NCBI RefSeq assembly: GCF_001562415.1
Contig: NZ_LOEE01000019.1
Coordinates: 169,165 to 233,164 of the forward strand
Source: Thermotalea metallivorans
GTDB taxonomy: Bacteria > Bacillota > Clostridia > Peptostreptococcales > Thermotaleaceae
Reading direction: 5' to 3'
Length of the DNA: 64,000 nucleotides
Positions 56,916-64,000 of this stretch are shown here, in pieces; within the stretch, counting starts at the first letter, position 1, and each line of letters begins with the position of its first letter. Under the pieces are notes generated by a model. That model was not told where the DNA came from, did no database searches, and was given only the letters and a program-made list of their open reading frames with translations. The position numbers and the translations under genes are program-made.

Positions 56916-57556
56916 GGGCTATACTTCCTTTCCTGTACTGTGCATTCCAGTGCTTTTATGATTTTTTCCACCTGATCTGCCTTCGTTTTAAAACTTGCTT
57001 TATTTGCAATGAGCCTTGCACTTACTTCACAAATATTCTCCAGTATCACCAGGCCGTTTTCCTTCAATGTGGTCCCCGTTTCCACAATATCTACGATGAC
57101 ATCGGATAACCCCATGATGGGTGCCAATTCTACGGACCCGCTTAATTTAATAATTTCTATAGGTTCTCCCTTTTTTTGAAAAAAGTTTTTTGCTACATTG
57201 ACATACTTGGTGGCAACCCTCGTCTTCCGATCTATATTGCCTGTATATTCTTCCAAGGCGGCTACTGCAAATCTGCACTTCCCAAACTTCAGATCCATCA
57301 TCTCATACACATTGGCTTTGGTATCCAAAAGCGTATCCTTTCCCACGATGCCTATATCCGCAGCCCCTTGTTCCACATAAATAGGTACATCCCTTGCCTT
57401 CACCAAGACCAGCCTCATCCCTTCCTCTTCATTGGCAAAAATCAATTTCCTGCTATTTGAAAAATAATCTGTAAAGGAAATACCAATCTTTTCAAATAAT
57501 TCCACGGTGATATCTGCCAACCTTCCCTTTGCTAGGGCTATGGTTACATAATCCAT
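56912..57556 (-). CDS. hisG: ATP phosphoribosyltransferase, short form
   Basis: 214 residues, the short type that lacks the regulatory C-terminal domain and needs HisZ, encoded just upstream. IALAKGRL near the N-terminus and the PRPP loop IVETGTTLKENGL. First committed step of histidine synthesis. Confidence 0.97.
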   Translation of the reverse strand: MDYVTIALAKGRLADITVELFEKIGISFTDYFSNSRKLIFANEEEGMRLVLVKARDVPIYVEQGAADIGIVGKDTLLDTKANVYEMMDLKFGKCRFAVAALEEYTGNIDRKTRVATKYVNVAKNFFQKKGEPIEIIKLSGSVELAPIMGLSDVIVDIVETGTTLKENGLVILENICEVSARLIANKASFKTKADQVEKIIKALECTVQERKYSP

Positions 57557-57568
57557 TCAAAATCCTCC

Positions 57569-58858
57569 CTAATGGATCGAAATATATGCTTCTCCCATCC
57601 CTAAGTTTTTGAAAAACTCGGGGACAGTACTTCCATAGATTTCATTGTTTCTTAGATTGATAATTTTTAATGCATCTTCCCTTACCTCAATAATTTCTTT
57701 TATATCCCTATAACTTGCATTGCCGATATGTCTTTTGAGATCATTTTCAACCACATCGCATTCTACAATAAACCCTTGTTCCCTCAATTCACTTGCCAGC
57801 CTTAATGCTTTGACCCTATTTGCATCCTTATATAAAACAAGATAATCTGTATAACAGCTTGGGGCTTTTTTCATATTGTACATTTCCAACACCTCCATCA
57901 ATGCATCAATATTGATGCCGAAGCCCGTAGCAGGCATGCTGCAACCATAGTATTTCGTAAGCTGATCATACCTGCCTCCCCTCAATATTGCTTTTCCATA
58001 ATTCATAATATAACCTTTAAAGATTACACCCGTATAATAATCCATATGGCCGATCATCCCCAGATCAATGGAAATATATTTTTCATATCCATAATCTTTC
58101 AGGATACAATATACACGCTCTAGGTTTTGAAGGGACTTTTCCATCCTAGCATTCTGAACATATGTCTTTGCTGCATCCATCACCTTTTCAGGCTTCCCAT
58201 ACAGGTAAGGCATCTGCAAAACAGCTTCCCTCAGTGCATCACATATATGAAAAGTTTTCAGCTGATGGGCCAATTCAGCAAAATTTTTGTTTTCTATCAA
58301 CAGACGGATTTGCTCCCCTTCCTTTTTGGATAAGTTGAATTCATCCATAAGTCCTTGATAGAAACCGGCATGGCCCAAATCAATTTGAAAATTGGCAATA
58401 TCACATTCTTCCAATATTTTCACCGCTAGGACAATAACTTCCCCATCGGCATCTGCTTTTTCGTTGCCTAAATACTCAATTCCCCCTTGCGTAAACTCCC
58501 TTCGCATTCCGTTTTGTTCATCATTCATCCGGAATACATTGGAAACATAGCTGTACTTCTGATATCCCCCATTCTTCTGGCATCTTGCTGCCACGCGGGC
58601 AATCGGTATTGTCATGTCGGGGCGCAATACCAAAATCTTGCCACTGGGGTCTATCAATTTGAACATCTCATCCTTGTTCATGCCCCCCTCCACCATGGAA
58701 AAGGAATCATAATATTCAAAGGTAGGTGTCGAAATTTGACGATACCCAAAACTTCGAAAAATACTTTTTATCCTCCCCATGACACTTTCCTTGGCTACAT
58801 AGGCATTGCAGTGAATATCCGCAACCCCTTCCGGCATAAAATCAATCCCTTTCTCCAT
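57569..58858 (-). CDS. hisZ: ATP phosphoribosyltransferase regulatory subunit
   Basis: 429 residues, histidyl-tRNA synthetase-like fold without tRNA charging. LRPDMTIPIARVAA and GGRYDQLTKYYG resemble class II motifs 2 and 3. ATG 58858 follows GGAGGTGATTGG. First gene of the leftward his operon hisZGDCBHAF(IE), with a sigma-A promoter at 58913. No T-box or obvious attenuator precedes it. Confidence 0.93.
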   Translation of the reverse strand: MEKGIDFMPEGVADIHCNAYVAKESVMGRIKSIFRSFGYRQISTPTFEYYDSFSMVEGGMNKDEMFKLIDPSGKILVLRPDMTIPIARVAARCQKNGGYQKYSYVSNVFRMNDEQNGMRREFTQGGIEYLGNEKADADGEVIVLAVKILEECDIANFQIDLGHAGFYQGLMDEFNLSKKEGEQIRLLIENKNFAELAHQLKTFHICDALREAVLQMPYLYGKPEKVMDAAKTYVQNARMEKSLQNLERVYCILKDYGYEKYISIDLGMIGHMDYYTGVIFKGYIMNYGKAILRGGRYDQLTKYYGCSMPATGFGINIDALMEVLEMYNMKKAPSCYTDYLVLYKDANRVKALRLASELREQGFIVECDVVENDLKRHIGNASYRDIKEIIEVREDALKIINLRNNEIYGSTVPEFFKNLGMGEAYISIH

Positions 58859-58912
58859 CCAATCACCTCCGCTTTACTAGTTTATCACTTTATCATATTA
58901 AAGCATATATTT

Positions 58913-58941
58913 ATTCTAATTGTAGTTTTGCCTCCCGTCAA
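58913..58941 (-). promoter_or_regulatory. sigma-A promoter of the his operon
   Basis: TTGACG, 17-base spacer, TAGAAT on the minus strand, about 55 bases before hisZ. The leader is too short for a T-box. Confidence 0.75.
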
Positions 58942-58990
58942 TAGGATAAATAAATTTTTTTATGTATTTTTTCAAAAATGAAAAACAAAA

Positions 58991-59017
58991 AAGCCGCTCT
59001 TTGTATAGAAGCAGCTT
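58991..59017 (-). terminator. Terminator of zinc-ribbon gene
   Basis: AAGCCGCT / AGCAGCTT stem (one wobble) followed by TTTT on the minus strand, 31 bases after the stop at 59048. Confidence 0.65.
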
Positions 59018-59047
59018 GGAAAAGAAAGCATCGTACAATTCGATGAT

Positions 59048-59290
59048 TTACATGATTACCCTGTCAATAGGAATACGTTTGTCATAATGGCATGTTTTGC
59101 AATAAAACAAATGAACACATTGACTGTGGGGAGCATCATCGATTCGTTGGGTTATATCCATGGGCAAATAAGGACTATAATCATCAAAAAATTCCTGTAG
59201 GGCTCCAATATTTTCCATTTGATTTCCGCAAACAGGGCATTTCAGCAAATACACCGCCATGGCATTGCATATTGGGCAAACCTGTTCCAT
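59048..59290 (-). CDS. Small double zinc-ribbon protein
   Basis: 80 residues, ATG 59290 after GGAGGCG. Cysteine pairs CPIC and CPVCG near the N-terminus, and YCKTC near the C-terminus with a nearby HxxxC pattern. Probably binds one or two zinc ions. Function not known. Leftward, 97 bases downstream of the 2H phosphoesterase gene. Confidence 0.75.
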   Translation of the reverse strand: MEQVCPICNAMAVYLLKCPVCGNQMENIGALQEFFDDYSPYLPMDITQRIDDAPHSQCVHLFYCKTCHYDKRIPIDRVIM

Positions 59291-59386
59291 TTTCAACGCC
59301 TCCAGTCGAATTTCTATATTTATAGATATTGTTCGTTGCCCATGAAAAAAAATTCAGTCAAATTTATGCAACAGCACCTGTATTTC

Positions 59387-59959
59387 CTACTGATCCTTGC
59401 TTTCGAAAAGTTGAAATTTCGCAATGACTTTTTTGTCCGAATGCACATCGGGATACCATAATTGTAATTCATTGATTCGTGAATGACATTGAAACTGAAA
59501 ATCCTTCACATCCTGCCAAGCATTTTGGCTTTCCTCTTCCGTCCACGGTCTGCCGTAAATGCCGGCCAAGCTGATATGAAATATAATCTCATGGGAATGA
59601 AAGGCCCTTACGCGAAAACCCTTACGGATTAAACCTTCATGAATATGTTCATATATGCTTTTCAGCTCTTTTGTTTTCACGATATGAATGGTAATACAGT
59701 TATAGGGACATGGAATATAACTAAAACCATTTGCCATAACCTCAAAAGACGGAATGTCTTTTAAAATTTCTTGCAATGCATTTGTTAGCTTCTCCAGTTC
59801 CAGTGAATTTTCATAATAGACGGCATCCATGGTCAGATGAATTTCGGGCTGTTGATCGATATGTAAATTATATTTATCCCAAAGAAATTTTTGTATTTTT
59901 CGGCTGCAATGCAGTAATTTTCCCGTGGGTACTGCCACCAGATATACTAAATTTTCCAT
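59387..59959 (-). CDS. 2H phosphoesterase (2'-5' RNA ligase-like)
   Basis: 190 residues. The two HxT/S motifs of the family are IHLTMD (about 40) and FHISLAG (about 130), the pair that gives a 2',3'-cyclic phosphodiesterase/ligase active site. Substrate may be cyclic-phosphate RNA or nucleotides; not determinable here. ATG 59959 follows GGAGGC. Confidence 0.8.
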   Translation of the reverse strand: MENLVYLVAVPTGKLLHCSRKIQKFLWDKYNLHIDQQPEIHLTMDAVYYENSLELEKLTNALQEILKDIPSFEVMANGFSYIPCPYNCITIHIVKTKELKSIYEHIHEGLIRKGFRVRAFHSHEIIFHISLAGIYGRPWTEEESQNAWQDVKDFQFQCHSRINELQLWYPDVHSDKKVIAKFQLFESKDQ

Positions 59960-60064
59960 GATTAGCCTCCATCGTATACAGTTTTAAATATATTATATCT
60001 CTTTTTCCCCTGTATGAACATGGTTTTCAAATGTGCCAAAAACATTTATTGGTTCCCGAACAGT

Positions 60065-60094
60065 AACAAAGCTAAGGAATTCCTTAGCTTTGTT
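60065..60094. terminator. Perfect 30-bp palindromic terminator
   Basis: Two 15-base arms with no loop (AACAAAGCTAAGGAA and its complement). It contains the stop codon of the tandem YkuS-like gene. Confidence 0.75.
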
Positions 60095-60644
60095 CTCCAT
60101 ACAAACGGTTTAATGTTTTTAGTATTTCCTCTGAAGTCATATTGGAAGCATTCATGGTAAGCACATACTTTGCGTCCCCATATTCTCTCATCTGGTAGGT
60201 ATCAATGGTCTCCCAAATCTCGTCGACGCCCGAAAATATAATTGCAGAAACATCCGGATCCACCTTATAAGAGGAAATCACCTCATAGCCGTTGGATTTT
60301 AACAACTCCCTCAGCTCGACCAGTGATTCTTCCACAGATATTTTTACCCTTGCCGGCTTCTCTATGATTTCAATGTCTTTAGAAGCCAAGCGGTCTATCA
60401 CATCTAATATTTCATCGGTTGCAATCTTCGACGCATTGATGGTCAAAATATACTGATTGTTGCCAAAATCCATCCATTCCAGTGATTTTATTTCTTCCCA
60501 ATCTTCATCCACGTTTGACAAGATAAAAACGGAGGTATCTTTGCTTACCTCATGATTGGTGATGACCCTGTGTCCCCTAGACCTCAGCGGTTCTATGATA
60601 TCTACCAGATCACCTTGCACCGAAATTGTCATTTTTCTTCCCAT
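60084..60644 (-). CDS. Tandem YkuS/UPF0180-like domain protein
   Basis: 186 residues from ATG 60644 (GGAGGGATATC upstream). Two similar halves: residues 5-90 and 96-186. Each has the plan [T/K]ISV(x3)L...L(x3)G(H/Y), a strand like FILSN or IIFSG, and INAS/MNAS-(N/K)-x(3)EEIL. The first strands and the ending match YkuS (IAVEKSLGNV, MTVEDIYQ), as encoded at 19413-19658. I infer duplication of a YkuS fold. Function unknown; soluble. Confidence 0.75.
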   Translation of the reverse strand: MGRKMTISVQGDLVDIIEPLRSRGHRVITNHEVSKDTSVFILSNVDEDWEEIKSLEWMDFGNNQYILTINASKIATDEILDVIDRLASKDIEIIEKPARVKISVEESLVELRELLKSNGYEVISSYKVDPDVSAIIFSGVDEIWETIDTYQMREYGDAKYVLTMNASNMTSEEILKTLNRLYGEQS

Positions 60645-60916
60645 GATATCCCTCCTTTTCCTCTTTCCACTTGTTTTCATGCCCAAACATCCATACTTTT
60701 GCAATGCATTTGTTTACATTATATTTGTGGATTAGACTACTTATCCCTATTTTTAAAATTTTATACCCATAAATCATACACGCATAACAAAATATATTGA
60801 AAACTTATAATGTTTTTAAAAAACGCCATATCATTTCTATCTATTTGGAAAAGTAATATCAATACCTATCCGGGAATATTTATAGATAGTACCATAAATA
60901 AAAAGAAGGTGAAAAA

Positions 60917-62461
60917 TTGAAAAAAAATTCTTTTTTATACGGTACCGTGCTGCTCATTTTCGTTAATTTTATCGTACGCTTCCTAGGATTTGCATATAAA
61001 ATCATATTGTCCCGGTGGATCGGCCCCGAGGCCATCGGCTTATTCCACCTAGTATTTCCTGTACTCATGATTTTCATCACTTTTACCACTGCCGGCATTC
61101 CTGTAGCCGTGTCGAAACTCACGGCCCATTATATCTCCCTGCACAACAAAAGGGGATGCAATAAGGTTTTGGGGCTCTCCCTATGGATGGGGCTCTTGAT
61201 TAGCACATTTTTGTCCCTCATTCTATTTTATTATGCAAAATATATCAGCATCATTATTGAAAATAGGGATACCTACATCCTCCTGCTTGCCCTTGTTCCA
61301 GCTATTCCTTTGATCAGCATATCCTCTATTCTCCGAGGATATTATTATGGTTTAAAAGATGTGGGTCCTCCCGGTGTAGCTCAAATCCTTGAACAGATTT
61401 TTCGAATTGCATTTGTCATGGGCATTTTATTCGTACTAAAACCCCAAGACCCAAAATATGCAGCCACCATTGCCGTTATTGGTATTTCCTTTGGAGAGTT
61501 CGTGGGACTGCTATGGCTTTTATTACAATTTAAATACCTGGAGGCCTTTCAGCTCCGTAAAACCTACCGTCTTGTAAAAGAAGACAGTATCAGCATTTTG
61601 GGCAAGATCGTCTATATTTCTGTACCCATTACTCTGTCCCGTTTGATTGGTGTTGTCATGCAATCCCTCAATGCCGTTTTAATTCCACAACGGCTCCAGC
61701 TGGCAGGTTATCCTCCCCAAGAAGCCCTTTCCATTTTCGGTAAGCTCGCCGGGATGGCTCTGCCTCTTTTGTTCTTGCCCTTTGTTGTCACCTCTGCTTT
61801 AGTGGTCAACATTATTCCCAATGTATCGGAGGAGATGACCCATAAAAACTGGCGGGAAATTCGCATGCAATCTGGTTTGGCCCTTCGCATGACACTGCTT
61901 GTGGCCCTTCCCATCACTGCCCTGTTTATCTTTTTTGCAGACCCCATTTGTAAATTGATATACAACCAACCAGGAGTGGGAAGATATCTGTCTCTTTTGG
62001 CTTATGCAACGGTATTCCTTAGTCTGCATCACACCATATCGGGCATTTTGCATGGCATGGGAAAACAAGTTCTTACGACAGTCAACTATTTCATCGGAAT
62101 GGGAATACAACTGGTTTGCACCTACTATTTGGTTGCAAACCCTAAATTGGGGGTCAACGGCTTTATCATTGGCTTCATTTCCGCCACCTTTATCCTATTC
62201 CTCCTCAACTATATGGGATTAAGGCGTGCAATGAAAATCAGCCTAAATTTCACCAATACCCTCTTAAAACCTGTTCTGGCAACTGCTGTCATGATATTTT
62301 TTATGGTAAATGTTTATCAACTGCTTCAATATACTGGATTTGACAACACTCTTCGCATATTCCTTAGCATTCTCTGGGGATTTTTCAGCTATATCATTGT
62401 CATCCTCTGTACCGGCTGCATCCATTGGAAAACATTGAAATATCTATTTTACAAAAAATAA
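60917..62461 (+). CDS. spoVB: SpoVB-type polysaccharide/lipid flippase (MOP superfamily)
   Basis: 514 residues, 14 predicted membrane helices. The opening VNFIVRFLGFAYKIILSRWIG and the later ISSILRGYYYGLKD are typical of SpoVB/YtgP-type MurJ-like flippases. It is likely to move lipid-linked precursors across the membrane during spore cortex synthesis or wall growth. Starts with TTG at 60917 after AGAAGGTGA. Which MurJ/SpoVB/YtgP paralogue it is cannot be settled. Confidence 0.85.
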   Translation: MKKNSFLYGTVLLIFVNFIVRFLGFAYKIILSRWIGPEAIGLFHLVFPVLMIFITFTTAGIPVAVSKLTAHYISLHNKRGCNKVLGLSLWMGLLISTFLSLILFYYAKYISIIIENRDTYILLLALVPAIPLISISSILRGYYYGLKDVGPPGVAQILEQIFRIAFVMGILFVLKPQDPKYAATIAVIGISFGEFVGLLWLLLQFKYLEAFQLRKTYRLVKEDSISILGKIVYISVPITLSRLIGVVMQSLNAVLIPQRLQLAGYPPQEALSIFGKLAGMALPLLFLPFVVTSALVVNIIPNVSEEMTHKNWREIRMQSGLALRMTLLVALPITALFIFFADPICKLIYNQPGVGRYLSLLAYATVFLSLHHTISGILHGMGKQVLTTVNYFIGMGIQLVCTYYLVANPKLGVNGFIIGFISATFILFLLNYMGLRRAMKISLNFTNTLLKPVLATAVMIFFMVNVYQLLQYTGFDNTLRIFLSILWGFFSYIIVILCTGCIHWKTLKYLFYKK

Positions 62462-62465
62462 AATC

Positions 62466-62562
62466 CAGTCTGTAGAAAAAAAACAATGGATAAGCAAGAA
62501 CCCTTGAGATGTAATCTTTATCGCGAATCAGCAAGCCAAATCTCAAGGGTTTTTCTGCAGTT
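62466..62562 (+). repeat. Repeat family 1, internally deleted copy C
   Basis: The two ends AACCCTTGAGAT and AAATCTCAAGGGTTT (62499-62552) lie only about 30 bases apart and the inner hairpin is lost. Outer similarity to copy B (CAGTCTGTAGAAAAA... then TAAGCAAG) starts at 62466. The remaining stem with TTTTT can serve as terminator for the flippase gene, which ends at 62461. Confidence 0.75.
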
Positions 62563-62671
62563 GTAAAATCTCTTCAAAATCTCCTATAGAAAATTTTACG
62601 TATCCGTCAAATATATCCTACATATGCAAAAAGTGCTATCTATGAGATAATTCTCATCAATAGGACTTTTA

Positions 62672-63045
62672 CTATTTTTTAGATTGACATACTGCCCTGC
62701 ATTCTTCCGATAAAGTCTCTGACCAAGGAAGAAGATGATCCAGGGCTTCTGAGTTTGTAAGCTTTGTGTTTGGAGGTTCTTCAAGTAGATACTTCAAATA
62801 GTAGAAAGGATTTAAATCATTCATTTTGACTGTTTTTATTTACTATATATCATTGCACTATCCTTTGCGCCATGAGCTGATTTACAGAAAAGATAATTTT
62901 TACGGCCAATTACAAAATTCTTGATGAGTTTTCTGAACTATTGTTGATAAGCTCACACCGACCATCCTTTAGAACGTTCCTTAAAAGCTCACAGTTTGAC
63001 AGACTGTAGTTGGTTGCTTGCCCGAGCCTGCTTTTCTTTACAATT
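62672..63045 (-). pseudogene. IS66 transposase (TnpC) C-terminal remnant
   Basis: Leftward reading gives GLGQATNYSLSN, then LKDGRCELINN with SENSSR, then FVIGRKNYLF with GAKDSAMIYS, and finally LNPFYYLKYLLEE with LLPWSETLSEECR before a TAG at 62672. These are IS66 TnpC C-terminal motifs, broken by at least two frameshifts. About 400 N-terminal residues are missing. Confidence 0.85.
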
Positions 63046-63062
63046 TTAGAAATATTTTAAAA

Positions 63063-63305
63063 TCAAACCCGCTGTGAGGCTGGTTTGTAGGCACTTTCTT
63101 GTTCAATGTTCAAGTCATCAAAGAGCCACTGGAACTGCCCCTCGCTGATGGAAACCGATTCCTCTCTTGGGGGACATTGAAAGGACCCACACTCCAGTCT
63201 TTTGTAATGGATCCAAAAGCCATTGTTATCCCAGAGCAAAATTTTATAAGATTTTGTCTTTTATTGCAGAATGCAAACAAGTGAGATGAAAAAGGAGCCA
63301 TCTTT
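63063..63305 (-). pseudogene. IS66 accessory protein (TnpB) remnant
   Basis: Leftward frames give HLFAFCNKRQNLIK, then after a frameshift LWDNNGFWIHYKRLE and SEGQFQWLFDDLNIEQ, ending with TGA at 63063. This is the TnpB C-terminus. It keeps the order tnpB-tnpC with the pseudogene above, so both are parts of one decayed IS66 element. No terminal repeats were identified. Confidence 0.85.
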
Positions 63306-63454
63306 AAGACATGTTCTCCAATTAGAGTAAATCCATCTATCTAAAAAACCTTCATTTTTCAACATTATTATCGTTGAAGAAAAGATAATCTAAGAACTTC
63401 ATCTCCAAGAAATTCTATGCCGCCTGCAAATAATCTGAAAAATTCAAAAAAACA

Positions 63455-63483
63455 TTGAAAGAAATAAAAAAATATGTTACTAT
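63455..63483 (+). promoter_or_regulatory. sigma-A promoter driving the riboswitch leader
   Basis: TTGAAA, 17-base spacer, TACTAT. Transcription would start near 63490, about 35 bases before the riboswitch core. Confidence 0.65.
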
Positions 63484-63523
63484 CATTTAGCTATAAAGTC
63501 TTATTTTGTCATTTTGAATCGAA

Positions 63524-63569
63524 TATTAGGTAAACCTGTCGAAAGATGGGGACGCAAAGCTTGGATCTA
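63524..63569 (+). ncRNA. c-di-GMP-I (GEMM) riboswitch, 3' half interrupted
   Basis: Contains the hallmark GGTAAACC, CGAAAG tetraloop and GGGACGCAAAGC elements in the right order. The second half (P1b tetraloop receptor and P1 closing strand) is absent because an IS3-type end begins at about 63570. The controlled gene must lie beyond the insertion, outside the window. Confidence 0.8.
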
Positions 63570-64000
63570 TGTCAATAGTTTGGACACAAATTTAAGTTTT
63601 TTATTTCAACTACCGCCACCCTTGACAAACTATTCATAAATGCACCCTGACTTTTACCCGAAGGCGATAAACTCAAAGCAAGCTATATACAGCCTTCGGA
63701 ACAAGCTATTTTAGCATTTATTCATTAGTTTATCAAGGGCAAGCCCTACGGGTTGGCTAGTATTCCCTCAGGCTTAAAATCTAAAGCAAGCTATGCTGCT
63801 CTACACATATTCTCATATTGCTCTGGGGTCATATAATCAATTGATGAATGGATTCGTTTTCTATTATAAAACCCTTCTATATACTGAAATAATACTGATT
63901 TTGCATGTTCATGATCTATGAATGTATTCAGGTATACACATTCTTTCTTTAATATTGCATGAAAGCTTTCTATACTGGCATTGTCATAGGGACACCCCTT
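63570..64000 (-). mobile_element. IS3-family element, one end in the window
   Basis: It begins with TGTCAATAGTTTGGACAC, the probable terminal inverted repeat, followed by about 200 bases of non-coding tail (including two AAAGCAAGCTAT repeats at 63676 and 63784) and the transposase 3' end. It interrupts a riboswitch. The other end is outside the window. Confidence 0.75.
63791..64000 (-). CDS. IS3-family transposase (OrfB) C-terminus, partial
   Basis: 69 codons from the right edge to a TAG at 63791, uninterrupted. CPYDNASIESFHAILKKE contains the final catalytic Glu of the DDE triad in the rve domain; FYNRKRIHSSIDYMTPEQYE is the usual end. Integrity of the rest cannot be judged. Confidence 0.9.
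   Translation of the reverse strand, partial: KGCPYDNASIESFHAILKKECVYLNTFIDHEHAKSVLFQYIEGFYNRKRIHSSIDYMTPEQYENMCRAA

Noticed and set aside
58859..59047. T-box or histidine attenuator upstream of hisZ
   Set aside because: The leader between promoter and hisZ is about 50 bases and has no T-box sequence (UGGN) or His-codon run.

Overview
The window looks like chromosome of a low-GC, Gram-positive, spore-forming anaerobe of the class Clostridia. Pointers are DegS/DegU, YnzC, YkuS, a bactofilin with an M23 endopeptidase, a SpoVB-type flippase, a tungsten-type aldehyde:ferredoxin oxidoreductase with a polyferredoxin, AGGAGG ribosome binding sites and many hairpin-plus-T-run terminators. An alkaliphile-related genus is possible, but the sequence alone does not fix the genus.

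Layout. (1) 1-5113 is the end of an integrated genomic island. It holds a leftward four-gene operon (excisionase-type HTH, NurA-like nuclease, HerA-like ATPase, HSP90/GHKL-type ATPase running off the left edge), a second small HTH protein, and at 5058-5113 the orphan 3' half of a tRNA-Leu(CAA) followed by a terminator. This is the expected scar of integration into a tRNA gene. HerA-NurA-GHKL is a candidate DNA-processing or anti-phage system. (2) 5.2-20.8 kb is housekeeping and regulatory: a small hydrophobic protein, CDF metal transporter, AlbA-type regulator, LysR, M18 aminopeptidase, DegSU, CheW, YnzC, histidine ammonia-lyase, YgiQ radical-SAM, YkuS and LacI. (3) 20.8-31.9 kb holds a 1803-residue pseudokinase/ATPase/GAF/GGDEF protein with its MarR regulator, a divergent unknown gene, an M23 peptidase-bactofilin pair, an atypical alanine dehydrogenase homologue and a MocR regulator.

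(4) 31.9-46.1 kb is organic-acid metabolism and sensing: aldehyde oxidoreductase plus polyferredoxin, an acetate-type transporter, a class III CoA-transferase, a MatC-type permease with a sigma-54 promoter beside a two-component system with a sigma-54 activator, and a CstA transporter beside a LytS/LytTR pair. (5) 46.3-51.2 kb has a membrane M28 peptidase and a heterodimeric ABC exporter. (6) 51.2-58.9 kb is a complete histidine operon, hisZGDCBHAF(IE), in which hisA carries a one-base frameshift in a run of eight G. (7) 59-62.5 kb has a zinc-ribbon protein, a 2H phosphoesterase, a tandem YkuS-like protein and a SpoVB-type flippase. (8) 62.5-64 kb is decayed mobile DNA: IS66 remnants and an IS3-family element inserted in a c-di-GMP-I riboswitch.

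Two families of short non-coding repeats are scattered between genes. One (about 215 bp, terminal inverted repeats, internal terminator hairpin) lies at gene 3' ends and seems to act as a mobile terminator. The other (about 155 bp) has degenerate internal repeats. All functional statements are read from sequence and recalled family knowledge; no searches were run.
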